NCBI GenBank assembly: GCA_021781965.1
Contig: JAJXVU010000016.1
Location: 1-48,607, forward strand
Direction: 5' to 3'
Length of the DNA stretch: 48,607 nt
Source of the DNA: Pseudomonadota bacterium
GTDB lineage: Bacteria; Pseudomonadota; Gammaproteobacteria; UBA1113
The notes under the pieces were generated by a model. That model was not told the origin of the DNA, did no database searches, and saw only the letters and a program-made list of their open reading frames with translations. Positions 27,933 to 36,349 of the stretch are shown here, in pieces (position 1 is the first letter of the stretch; every line of letters begins with the position of its first letter). The translations under genes were made by a program, and so were the position numbers.

Positions 27933-28478
27933 ATGGACAATATAGATGATTTAGAAAATGAATTGAAAAAAGCTGAATTAGAGCTAGCGCAAATTGAACA
28001 TGAAATCTCGCACCAAATTGCCGAGGCAGAAGCCATTGCCAAAGCCGATTTGGAAAAAGCCGTTGCTAAAGCCTATGCCGATGGCATGAAAAAAGCCTTG
28101 GCCGAGCTAGAAGAACCCCTGCAAAAACAACGTAAAGCTTTGGCTGTCGCTGTGGCTGCTGCTGAAAAAGCTGCTAAAAAAGTAGTCAAGGTACCGGCCG
28201 TAAAGAAAGCCCCAGCTGCGAAAAAAGTGGCTGCGGCCAAAAAGCCCGCCGCTGTAAAAAAAGCAGCTCCCGCGGCAGCTAAGGCCCCTGCAGCTGTTAA
28301 AAAGCAGCCTGCAATGCCTGTTGCACCAGTGGGCAGCTTGCATGAAAAGCGCCTGGGTATACTAGAACGTGAATTTAATCCTATTAAATCTGCTCGCAAT
28401 AACGACACTTTAGAAGATAGTGCTGTTAAAGATTTTGCCAGTTTAGATGATATTTTGAACAAGGGCGATTGGTCTTAA
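27933..28478 (+). CDS. Lys/Ala/Pro-rich protein, histone-H1-like tail
   Basis: The protein has 181 residues. Residues 1-85 are a highly charged, probably coiled-coil helix (LENELKKAELELAQIEHEIS). Residues about 85-130 are a low-complexity basic stretch of KKAPAAKKVAAAKKPAAVKK type, as in bacterial histone-H1-like proteins, PhaF-type granule proteins and AlgP. Residues 135-181 are acidic, ending LDDILNKGDWS. GAGG eight bases before the ATG and a good promoter upstream support it. The basic tract suggests binding to DNA or another polyanion; the target is unknown. Confidence 0.8.
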   Translation: MDNIDDLENELKKAELELAQIEHEISHQIAEAEAIAKADLEKAVAKAYADGMKKALAELEEPLQKQRKALAVAVAAAEKAAKKVVKVPAVKKAPAAKKVAAAKKPAAVKKAAPAAAKAPAAVKKQPAMPVAPVGSLHEKRLGILEREFNPIKSARNNDTLEDSAVKDFASLDDILNKGDWS

Positions 28479-28504
28479 AGTCTCAAACATAGTATCTTTC
28501 CTGG

Positions 28505-28542
28505 ATCCCCGACTGCGGCCTTGTGGCCGCGTCGAGGATGAC
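28505..28542. repeat. TCATCCCCGAC palindromic repeat, copy 1
   Basis: ATCCCCGACTGCGGCCTTGT followed by GGCCGCGTCGAGGATGAC is palindromic. It is the inverse of the copy at 33538-33578, so the pair flanks the glutamate dehydrogenase gene. It lies between convergent genes and could terminate transcription. Confidence 0.75.
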
Positions 28543-28556
28543 ACATGCGGCGGGAT

Positions 28557-31500
28557 CTAGCGGCCGCTGGTTTGAGCTAAATCTTTCAGTTCTCTACACA
28601 CCACTGTAAACATGGCAAACTCGATCACATTGCTACTTTTTAGCCTCAACATGGTCTGTTTCCAATGAGTAATCACAGCCTCATTCTTTTCTTGCCATGC
28701 ATGATATATAACATCGCCGTCTTTGCTGTCATTTCTTAAATTTTCCATGCTGCGCCCAAACTCTAAAATGCTGCGTGTTAAATCGCGATGTAAGAGGTCT
28801 ATATCATCTCTTAAAGCAGCTTTGGCTAGAGCATCCCAATTGGTTTCTTCCCTATAGTTTAAGATCAATTCTTGTAAACAAGCCAATTCTAATTCATCAG
28901 AAATGATGAAATATATTTTTGCCACATTATCAATTAAAATCTTATCATATGCTGCAATATCAATAATATCCAACATAGGTAGTAAAGCAGGTACGGAAGC
29001 TAAATGTTTAGCTGATAGCTCATCGATATCATATTCCATATACTTCGCTACAGATTGATCAAAAGTTTCTAATGTCAATCCTCTAAAATAAGAAGGATAC
29101 TGTTGGTCTAATTTCTCCACCGCGGGTTGGTATTCATTGATGACTGCCTCAACAGTTTCTAGACTACCCCCATTCCGAAGCACCCAACGTATGGCCCTAC
29201 GCATGAAACGCGCTACCGATAACAACATTTCATGCTGCACGGCCGCCGGAATTTTATAGTCCATTTCTTCTATCTGTTTCCATATGCGGTCTACAGAAAA
29301 AATGTCCTTGACGATAATAAAGGCTTTAACGATATTGGCGTAACTTGCACCTGTTTGTGAACGTAAGCGAGTTACAAAGGTAATTCCCATGTAATCCACA
29401 ATTTTATCGCAGAGCTGCGTCACAATAATTTCACGATACAGGCTATGACGAATTATTTCATCATAGAACCGCTCATGTAATGTGGCTGGAAATTCAAATT
29501 TCACAAATTTAGACACATAGGGATCTTCAGGAGCGGATGATTTTAACAGCTCTTCTTTAAGGAAGATTTTAAAATACGCCAACAATACCGCTAATTCTGG
29601 ACTGGTTAAGCCTTTATCCGAAGCTTTGCGCTCTTGCAATTCTTTATCGTTAGGCAAAAACTCTATAGCCCTATCTAAGAGACCTACCCGTTCCAAACTA
29701 TCAATGACTTGTACAAATAAGTCTAGGCTATATTTAGTTTGCCCTCGTGCTAAACTCACTGCTTGTGTTTGCGTATAATTATTGCGTAACACCAACATAC
29801 CCACTTCGTCTGTCATGCTAACCAATAATTCATTACGTTGTTCTTCAGTAAGTTCGCCTTTAGTAATTACTTGATTCAATAAAAGCTTAATATTAACTTC
29901 ATGATCCGAACAATCCACGCCGGCAGAATTATCAATAAAATCAGTGACGATTTGCCCCCCTGCTAAAGCATATTCTATACGTCCTTTTTGCGTTGCACCT
30001 AAATTGCCGCCTTCACCTACTACCTTAGCACGCAAATCACAGCCGTTAACACGCAATGCATCATTGGCTTTATCGCCTACATCTGCATTTGTTTCCGTGC
30101 TGGCTTTAATATAGGTACCAATACCACCATTCCATAGTAAATCGACTTCCGCCTTTAACATCGCTGAAATGAGTTGATTGGGTTCCAATGAGTCTTTATC
30201 GATTGAAAAGAGTTGTTTGATTTCAGGTGTTAATTTAATCGACTTTACATTGCGAGTAAAAACACCACCGCCCTTGGAAATAAGTTTTTCATTATAATCA
30301 GCCCAGGTTGAACGCGGCAATTCAAATAAGCGCTTGCGTTCATTAAAGCTAATAGCTGGATCCGGTGTGGGATCGATAAAGATATGGTCATGATTAAAAG
30401 CCCCCACTAATTGTATTTGTGTGGATAATAACATACCGTTGCCAAACACATCACCCGACATATCACCTATACCCACCACAGTAAATGGTGTGGTTTGGAT
30501 ATTGCAATCTAATTCTCTAAAATGCCTTTTAACAGATTCCCATGCACCTCTGGCGGTAATCCCCATTTTTTTATGGTCATAACCCGTTTTGCCACCAGAA
30601 GCAAAAGCATCTCCTAACCAAAAGTTATACTGCAAGGCTACTTCATTGGCATAATCTGAAAATGTTGCCGTACCTTTATCTGCAGCCACAACCAAATAAG
30701 AATCTGCTTCGTCATAACAGACCACATCTTTAGGTGGAACAATTTCATTGTTGATGCGATTGTCGGTTAGATCCAACAGAGCGCTGATATATTTCTTATA
30801 GCAGGTAACCCCCTCTTTGTGAATTTCTTCACGGCGAGCAGTGGCAGGAAGTTGCTTTAATACAAAACCACCTTTGGCACCCGTAGGCACAATCACCGAG
30901 TTTTTAACGCGTTGCGCTTTCATCAAACCCAATACTTCAGTACGAAAATCTTCACGCCTATCCGACCAACGTAACCCACCGCGTGCCACTTTACCACTGC
31001 GTAAGTGTATACCTTCAAAACGGGGTGCATACACAAAAATTTCAAACATGGGCCGAGGTAATGGCATATCGCTGATTGCCATGGCATCCAATTTGAAAGA
31101 AATACAGTCTTTATACTGACCCTGTTCGTCTTTTAAGAAAAAATTGGTTCTTAATGTCGCATGAATAATCTCAAGAAAACGGCGTAAAATCTTGTCTTCA
31201 TCTAGATTCTCTACCTCTGCTAATAACGCTGCTATGCGCTCTTCCAGAGCCATTATCACCTCTTGTGAACTACCCTGACGATTTGGATCAAAACGCAATT
31301 TAAACAAAGTTACTAATTCGCGCGCTATATTTGGATATTTAGAAAAGGTTTCCTCTATATAAGCCTGCGTGAAAGTGAAATTAATTTGTTTTAGATATTT
31401 TGTATAGGCGCGTAACATGGAAATTTCTCGCCAGCTTAGATTGGCCAATAAAGCTAAACGATTAAAGCCATCATTTTCCGACTCGTTAAACCACACTTTC

Positions 31501-33488
31501 TGAAATGTTTCTTGGAACAACTCTTTTACTTCATCAATATCCACCTTATGAGCAGCATGCGTGGTCATGGAAAAATCGTTGATCCACGCCAATTTCCCAT
31601 CTGCCATATGGATGCAATAAGGCTGTTCTGTAGATACGCGTAAGCCCATGTTTTCTAGTATCGGTAAGGCATCCGATAATGGGATAGGTGTATGTAAATG
31701 ATAAAGTTGAAAGCGATAATGACCCTCTTCACTATCTGCAGATTTAGAAAAATGCATTTCTAAGGCATTATCTGTTATTAACTTCTCCAGATGCCGAATA
31801 TCATACACCGCAGCATTTGGCGTAAACGCCTCAATATACCCAGCAGGAAATGATTTTTTATAGCGTGTAAAGTAATGATTGCCTTCTTCTTCACCAAAAG
31901 AATCAACCAATTCTTCATACAGATCATCCTGCCAATTTCTAGCAATTTGTTTTAACTTTTCTTCAATCGCTTCAATATCGTATTGCAATGGCTGACTATT
32001 ATCGATGCGGATTAAAAAATGAATGCGCGCCAAGATAGATTCGCTGAACACCGTTGTTTGATAAACTTCCAAACCATGAAAAGCTTTAACCAATATTTCC
32101 TTTGCTGCGTCACCCAATGCGGTAGTATAGCGATCACTAGGAATAAACAACAAGCAAGACATGAAACGACCAAAAATATCGCGACGCACAAATAAGCTGA
32201 TGCGTCGTCGCTCTTGCATTTGCAAAATGCCTAAACCTAATTCTAATAGTTCTTCTGGTGAACTTTGGAATAAATCATCCCTGGGTAAAGTTTCTAAAAT
32301 ATTCAACAAGGCTTTACCCGCATGTCCCGATGGCGACAACCTAGAATCTTGCATCACTGCTCTTACCTTTTGCCGCAATAAAGGAATCGCGTAAGGCCTG
32401 CTATTATAAGCAACCGAGGTGTATAACCCAATAATACGGCGTATACCCGCAACATTACCCTCTTCATCGAATACTTTAATTTCGATTTGATCGGTATATA
32501 CGTGCCTATGTACAGTGGCTAAGCGATTTGTTTTTAAAGATTCTATATAAATGTTTTTATCTAAAATAATGTTTTTAGCTTCAGGTGGCAGTTTAGAAAA
32601 TTTTCTGGATACTTTATTGGCGTCAAAGTCTCGCAACACTCCCAGACCTGTACCTTCAATAGGTTTTAAAACCAAATCCCCTGCTTCGTCTTGCACTAAT
32701 TTATATTCGCGCCAACCCATAAAGGTAAAATGGTTATTACATAGCCATCTTAAGAATTCAACCGATTCAGTCAAAGCAGCCTTGTTTGCTGGTGCTACCG
32801 GTAGTTTTTCTAAAATATGTGTGGTTTCATCCACTTTATCCATGATCTTTTGCCAATCTTCTACGCACAAACGCACATCGCGTAAAATATCTTCAAAAGC
32901 AAGTTTTAAATTGACTATAGCTTCTTCATCAGAAATGCGATCGATCTCGATAAAAATCAATGCCTCCTTGCTGGCTGAATTTTCATCCGTTCCCATAGGG
33001 TAAATTTCTGTGATCTTATCGTTTTTGTCACGCACCACTCTGAATGCGCCAGTATTATAAATGGCGTGCACTGTCAATTCTCTTCGGTTCAATTCCACTA
33101 ATAAAGAATCGACTATAAATGGCATGTCATCTTGCACTAACTCTATGATAGTGTGGCTAGATTGCCAACCCATATTTTCAGACTGCGGATTAAAGATGCG
33201 TAATTTAACTTGATCGGGTTTACGAATATACACTTCATTCCAAAAGGAGACAGTAGCACCAAACAAATTTGTTATATCATGCGAGGTTAAATCTTCGTAT
33301 GACGCTGTTGCATAAAGATGATCAACAAATTGCATGAATAAAGTGGCTTCACCTGGCTTCATTTTTTCATGTGCCAGCTCTGCCAATTGTGTGAATACTT
33401 GGTGTCGGCCTGCACCATTGCCCGTTGAATAGGCTTTAATACTATTTTTGCGTATGACCGCTTGTCGAATTGCAGAAAGCTCAGACAT
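28557..33488 (-). CDS. gdhB: NAD-specific glutamate dehydrogenase, large (about 180 kDa) class
   Basis: The protein has 1,643 residues, the size of the L_180 class that interconverts glutamate and 2-oxoglutarate with NAD. A long N-terminal regulatory half includes ACT-like regions (SHTIIELVQDDMPFIVDSLL) and FLRWLCNNHFTFMGWREY. The catalytic core has RGGLRWSDRREDFRTEVLGLMKAQ, PTGAKGGFVLK with the substrate lysine, GIGDMSGDVFGNGML and LLWNGGIGTYIK. The C-terminal helical domain reaches the stop. The product feeds the TCA block, which is encoded elsewhere in the window. It follows tsaB after a 160-base gap holding a palindrome, so it may have its own promoter. Confidence 0.96.
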   Translation of the reverse strand: MSELSAIRQAVIRKNSIKAYSTGNGAGRHQVFTQLAELAHEKMKPGEATLFMQFVDHLYATASYEDLTSHDITNLFGATVSFWNEVYIRKPDQVKLRIFNPQSENMGWQSSHTIIELVQDDMPFIVDSLLVELNRRELTVHAIYNTGAFRVVRDKNDKITEIYPMGTDENSASKEALIFIEIDRISDEEAIVNLKLAFEDILRDVRLCVEDWQKIMDKVDETTHILEKLPVAPANKAALTESVEFLRWLCNNHFTFMGWREYKLVQDEAGDLVLKPIEGTGLGVLRDFDANKVSRKFSKLPPEAKNIILDKNIYIESLKTNRLATVHRHVYTDQIEIKVFDEEGNVAGIRRIIGLYTSVAYNSRPYAIPLLRQKVRAVMQDSRLSPSGHAGKALLNILETLPRDDLFQSSPEELLELGLGILQMQERRRISLFVRRDIFGRFMSCLLFIPSDRYTTALGDAAKEILVKAFHGLEVYQTTVFSESILARIHFLIRIDNSQPLQYDIEAIEEKLKQIARNWQDDLYEELVDSFGEEEGNHYFTRYKKSFPAGYIEAFTPNAAVYDIRHLEKLITDNALEMHFSKSADSEEGHYRFQLYHLHTPIPLSDALPILENMGLRVSTEQPYCIHMADGKLAWINDFSMTTHAAHKVDIDEVKELFQETFQKVWFNESENDGFNRLALLANLSWREISMLRAYTKYLKQINFTFTQAYIEETFSKYPNIARELVTLFKLRFDPNRQGSSQEVIMALEERIAALLAEVENLDEDKILRRFLEIIHATLRTNFFLKDEQGQYKDCISFKLDAMAISDMPLPRPMFEIFVYAPRFEGIHLRSGKVARGGLRWSDRREDFRTEVLGLMKAQRVKNSVIVPTGAKGGFVLKQLPATARREEIHKEGVTCYKKYISALLDLTDNRINNEIVPPKDVVCYDEADSYLVVAADKGTATFSDYANEVALQYNFWLGDAFASGGKTGYDHKKMGITARGAWESVKRHFRELDCNIQTTPFTVVGIGDMSGDVFGNGMLLSTQIQLVGAFNHDHIFIDPTPDPAISFNERKRLFELPRSTWADYNEKLISKGGGVFTRNVKSIKLTPEIKQLFSIDKDSLEPNQLISAMLKAEVDLLWNGGIGTYIKASTETNADVGDKANDALRVNGCDLRAKVVGEGGNLGATQKGRIEYALAGGQIVTDFIDNSAGVDCSDHEVNIKLLLNQVITKGELTEEQRNELLVSMTDEVGMLVLRNNYTQTQAVSLARGQTKYSLDLFVQVIDSLERVGLLDRAIEFLPNDKELQERKASDKGLTSPELAVLLAYFKIFLKEELLKSSAPEDPYVSKFVKFEFPATLHERFYDEIIRHSLYREIIVTQLCDKIVDYMGITFVTRLRSQTGASYANIVKAFIIVKDIFSVDRIWKQIEEMDYKIPAAVQHEMLLSVARFMRRAIRWVLRNGGSLETVEAVINEYQPAVEKLDQQYPSYFRGLTLETFDQSVAKYMEYDIDELSAKHLASVPALLPMLDIIDIAAYDKILIDNVAKIYFIISDELELACLQELILNYREETNWDALAKAALRDDIDLLHRDLTRSILEFGRSMENLRNDSKDGDVIYHAWQEKNEAVITHWKQTMLRLKSSNVIEFAMFTVVCRELKDLAQTSGR

Positions 33489-33537
33489 GATTCATTAACC
33501 CCTGGTTATCTATATTCATTACACTTCCTAGAACGTT

Positions 33538-33578
33538 GTCATCCTCGACCAGGCCGCGAGGCCGTAGTCGGGGATGAC
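33538..33578. repeat. TCATCCCCGAC palindromic repeat, copy 2
   Basis: GTCATCCTCGACCAGGCCGC followed by GAGGCCGTAGTCGGGGATGAC is a strong hairpin with GTCATC/GATGAC ends. On the minus strand it lies after tsaB and before gdhB, and is nearly identical to the inverted copy at 28505-28542. Confidence 0.75.
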
Positions 33579-33647
33579 AACGCTTCGATTCAAATCCATA
33601 GCATCCGTCAAAATCCTGCATCTCAAATATAGCGGGTATATATTGAA

Positions 33648-34310
33648 TTATACCGTAGTAACTACATCTACCCGCAAATAATTGGGCAAAACATGCTCAG
33701 GACCCATTTCTTTTTTTTCCTCATAGGCCTTAGCCGCCAAAACTATCATATCTTCAGCAACAGGCAACTGATCCGCCGCCGATATATACCATTTATTCAC
33801 CTTTTTAGCTAGTAGCGGATATTGCGTAAAGCCACTGCCCGCCCCCACCCATTCTGGTGAATACGGTGTTACGGCAGCTATACTGTGCAGAGATAAATCG
33901 TCCTGGGAAACCATAGCTTCGCCATCGCAAACAAAACTCTGACTATAAACCTCTTCCTTGCGCGCATCCATTAACACGACGATTTTTTCATCCCCGTAAC
34001 GCCTATAAACACCTTGTGCCAACACAGCCAAGCTGTCTATGGCAATGACTTTTTTATGCCAAGCAAAGGCCAACCCTTGTGCAACAGCAACCCCTATGCG
34101 CAAACCAGTAAAACGACCCGGACCTATGCTTACGGCCAGGACATCTAAATCAGCGCCTTTTGCCCCAGCTTCCTGTAATAGTTCATCTATTAAGGTCAAA
34201 ATATGCTCAGCTTGAAAGTTTTCTGTAGCTGCCTGACGTAACCAATGACGATGGCCATCGCTTAAAGCCACTGACGATACGGCTGCGGAAGTTTCAAGGC
34301 ATAAAATCAT
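33648..34310 (-). CDS. tsaB: tRNA threonylcarbamoyladenosine biosynthesis protein TsaB
   Basis: The protein has 220 residues, the usual size. TsaB is the non-catalytic partner of TsaD in making t6A37 on ANN-reading tRNAs. The N-terminus MILCLETSAAVSSVAL and the segment VSIGPGRFTGLRIGVAVAQGLAF are diagnostic of the ASKHA-fold TsaB. AGGA nine bases before the ATG lies across the fdxA stop, 5 bases away, so it is translated from the msbA-lpxK-fdxA transcript. Confidence 0.95.
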   Translation of the reverse strand: MILCLETSAAVSSVALSDGHRHWLRQAATENFQAEHILTLIDELLQEAGAKGADLDVLAVSIGPGRFTGLRIGVAVAQGLAFAWHKKVIAIDSLAVLAQGVYRRYGDEKIVVLMDARKEEVYSQSFVCDGEAMVSQDDLSLHSIAAVTPYSPEWVGAGSGFTQYPLLAKKVNKWYISAADQLPVAEDMIVLAAKAYEEKKEMGPEHVLPNYLRVDVVTTV

Positions 34311-34315
34311 GCCGT

Positions 34316-34639
34316 TTATTCCTCTAAATACTGTCGTTTAGCGGCAACATCCTTCCACTCATCTGCATCGGCTGGAGGTGTCTTCATGTGGGTAATATTA
34401 GGCCATTTTTGTGACAATTCTCGGTTCAATTCTAAAAACTCTTTTTGCTCTTCGGGTAGCTCATCTTCGGCATAAATAGCATTGACAGGGCATTCAGGCT
34501 CACATAAAGCGCAATCAATGCATTCCTCAGGATTAATGGCTAAAAAATTTGGGCCCTCATAAAAACAATTGACGGGGCAAACTTCTACGCAATCCATATA
34601 TTTGCAACGGATACAACTTTCAGTCACTACAAAGGTCAT
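34316..34639 (-). CDS. fdxA: Seven-iron ferredoxin (FdxA type)
   Basis: From the ATG at 34639 the protein has 107 residues. It is a low-potential electron carrier. The N-terminal cluster region is [18 protein letters not shown] and the second [17 protein letters not shown], the pattern of a [3Fe-4S]/[4Fe-4S] ferredoxin. The tail to residue 107 is acidic. The upstream ATG at 34654 (MWRID) overlaps the GGAG ribosome site that serves the ATG used here, so I reject it. It lies 2 bases after the PP-loop gene and 5 bases before tsaB. Confidence 0.95.
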   Translation of the reverse strand: MTFVVTESCIRCKYMDCVEVCPVNCFYEGPNFLAINPEECIDCALCEPECPVNAIYAEDELPEEQKEFLELNRELSQKWPNITHMKTPPADADEWKDVAAKRQYLEE

Positions 34640-34641
34640 GT

Positions 34642-35382
34642 CTATTCTCCACAAGCAAAAGGGGTACCGCAGCCTAAATGATAATCTGATTTATCATGCT
34701 TTAGAGGCTGATTCTGGGCCCATTCTACCACCGCTGTTATCCCTTGTGCACCATCTACTACAAACAGCGATTGCTTTAAGCTGTGCTCTAAAACAGCTAC
34801 TCTGTTTTGATCGCCTAAGGTCAAGCGACTTAAATCGGCAGGCGTACTGTGTATGCAAGGCGCGCATTCTAAACTGCGGTGGTATAAAGGTGAAAATCCA
34901 GCTCGGCGAATCAATTCATAAAAATGATCGCTACTTAGATTATATAAGGGTTGCCACACGCGCCTGTCGCCAAAATGCGGCGAATGACTTTCCCATTCTT
35001 GCAATACAACATCACCGCGTACATGAGTCACATGTTTAGGTAAAAGAATGGTGGCTAAGCAACTCACATCAATTTCGTCTAAGTATTCTAAAAAAGCCAT
35101 TCCTTTTAACCACCCTGCACACCATTGAAATTGCGCACTGGGAAAGGTTTTACGTTTTAATACCAATTCAGGCCAAGTCATCACTGCGGGTAGGACTTTC
35201 GTTTCAAATCCATAGCTTTGTGCCAACGCTATACCCTTTTTAAGTTGGTGCTGCCACTCGTCACTAGTAGAGGCAAAGCCCGTGTCTATATGACAAACCA
35301 CGACTTCTTGCAGTGCGTTTTCATGCGCCCACTGTATTAAAGCAATGGTGCCATCACCATAGTTACCAAAGATTATGTTCAT
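34642..35382 (-). CDS. PAPS-reductase-like (PP-loop) family protein with altered motif
   Basis: The protein has 246 residues. [18 protein letters not shown] at the N-terminus aligns with the P-loop of PAPS reductases (FSGGKDST) but with most glycines and serines changed. [37 protein letters not shown] and the cysteine pair in [10 protein letters not shown] also follow this fold. An adenylating activity is therefore uncertain. It overlaps the lpxK end by 20 bases and precedes fdxA by 2 bases, and the nearby ferredoxin could supply electrons to it. I cannot name a substrate. Confidence 0.7.
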   Translation of the reverse strand: MNIIFGNYGDGTIALIQWAHENALQEVVVCHIDTGFASTSDEWQHQLKKGIALAQSYGFETKVLPAVMTWPELVLKRKTFPSAQFQWCAGWLKGMAFLEYLDEIDVSCLATILLPKHVTHVRGDVVLQEWESHSPHFGDRRVWQPLYNLSSDHFYELIRRAGFSPLYHRSLECAPCIHSTPADLSRLTLGDQNRVAVLEHSLKQSLFVVDGAQGITAVVEWAQNQPLKHDKSDYHLGCGTPFACGE

Positions 35383-36349
35383 GATTTTTCCACATTAAAA
35401 AGTGATGGCGCAAACTAGATTGCAAGGCCTCACTCAATACCGTTGAAACCTCTAAATACCAAGCATCAGGCAAATCAAAAGCGGCGCATTTAACCGCATC
35501 TTTTTCAGTCATGATCACTGTTTTACCTTTATACTCTGATAATTCAGCTTCGGTATAAGCATGATGATCTCTAAACGTTTTTGCTTTAACGTTTATGCCT
35601 AAAGTTTGCAATGCATCTAAAAACCGCTGTGGATAACCAATGGCTACAACCACATCCACAGTCTGATCGGCAAATGCTGATAAAGATCGGGTTAATTCTG
35701 GTTTTATCACTGAACGAAAACAGTGCGGCCGTAAAAAGAAATGTTGTTCGTAGGCGGGATCTGCGCTGTGATAAATGATCCAAGGGGTAGTACGCAAACG
35801 TTTAACAGATTCGCGCAAGGGTCCTGCAGGCAAGCAAAAGCCATTGCCAAATTGACGTTGACCATCGACAATGATCAATTCCATTGCGCGCCCCATGGCC
35901 AAATGTTGTAAGCCATCGTCGCTTAAAACGATATCACAGTCATGATGGGCCAATAACATATTCACGGCTTCTACACGTTTGGCCCCTATGGCCAGTGGAC
36001 AATTTAAGCGCCGCGCCAAGAGCAGAGGTTCATCCCCTACCAGGGTTGCAGGGCTGGTAGCGGTAACTAAGTAGGCACCCTTTTTTAAATCCCCACCATA
36101 ACCTCTACTGACTATACCGGGTTTAAAACCCATTTCTCGCAAGAGTTCAACCAATGCTATGATGATTGGGGTTTTGCCATTGCCACCCACGGTTAAATTG
36201 CCCACCACAATAATGGGCACCGGAAAATGCGTAGTACTGAAAATACCTCGTCTATACAAACTCTGGCGTAAGGTCATTGCCCATTGCCACAATAGAGAAA
36301 AAGGCCATAGGAGATAGCTTAGGGGGTTTTTGTTAGCCCACCACTTCAT
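35363..36349 (-). CDS. lpxK: Tetraacyldisaccharide 4'-kinase
   Basis: The protein has 328 residues, the normal length. It phosphorylates the 4' position of lipid IVA precursor at the inner membrane. The N-terminal membrane-associated helix is followed by VVGNLTVGGNGKTP (P-loop, near residues 48-61), GFKPGIVSRGYGG and VLSDDGLQHLAMGRAMEL. The ATG overlaps the msbA stop (ATGA), as in many proteobacteria. Confidence 0.97.
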   Translation of the reverse strand: MKWWANKNPLSYLLWPFSLLWQWAMTLRQSLYRRGIFSTTHFPVPIIVVGNLTVGGNGKTPIIIALVELLREMGFKPGIVSRGYGGDLKKGAYLVTATSPATLVGDEPLLLARRLNCPLAIGAKRVEAVNMLLAHHDCDIVLSDDGLQHLAMGRAMELIIVDGQRQFGNGFCLPAGPLRESVKRLRTTPWIIYHSADPAYEQHFFLRPHCFRSVIKPELTRSLSAFADQTVDVVVAIGYPQRFLDALQTLGINVKAKTFRDHHAYTEAELSEYKGKTVIMTEKDAVKCAAFDLPDAWYLEVSTVLSEALQSSLRHHFLMWKNHEHNLW

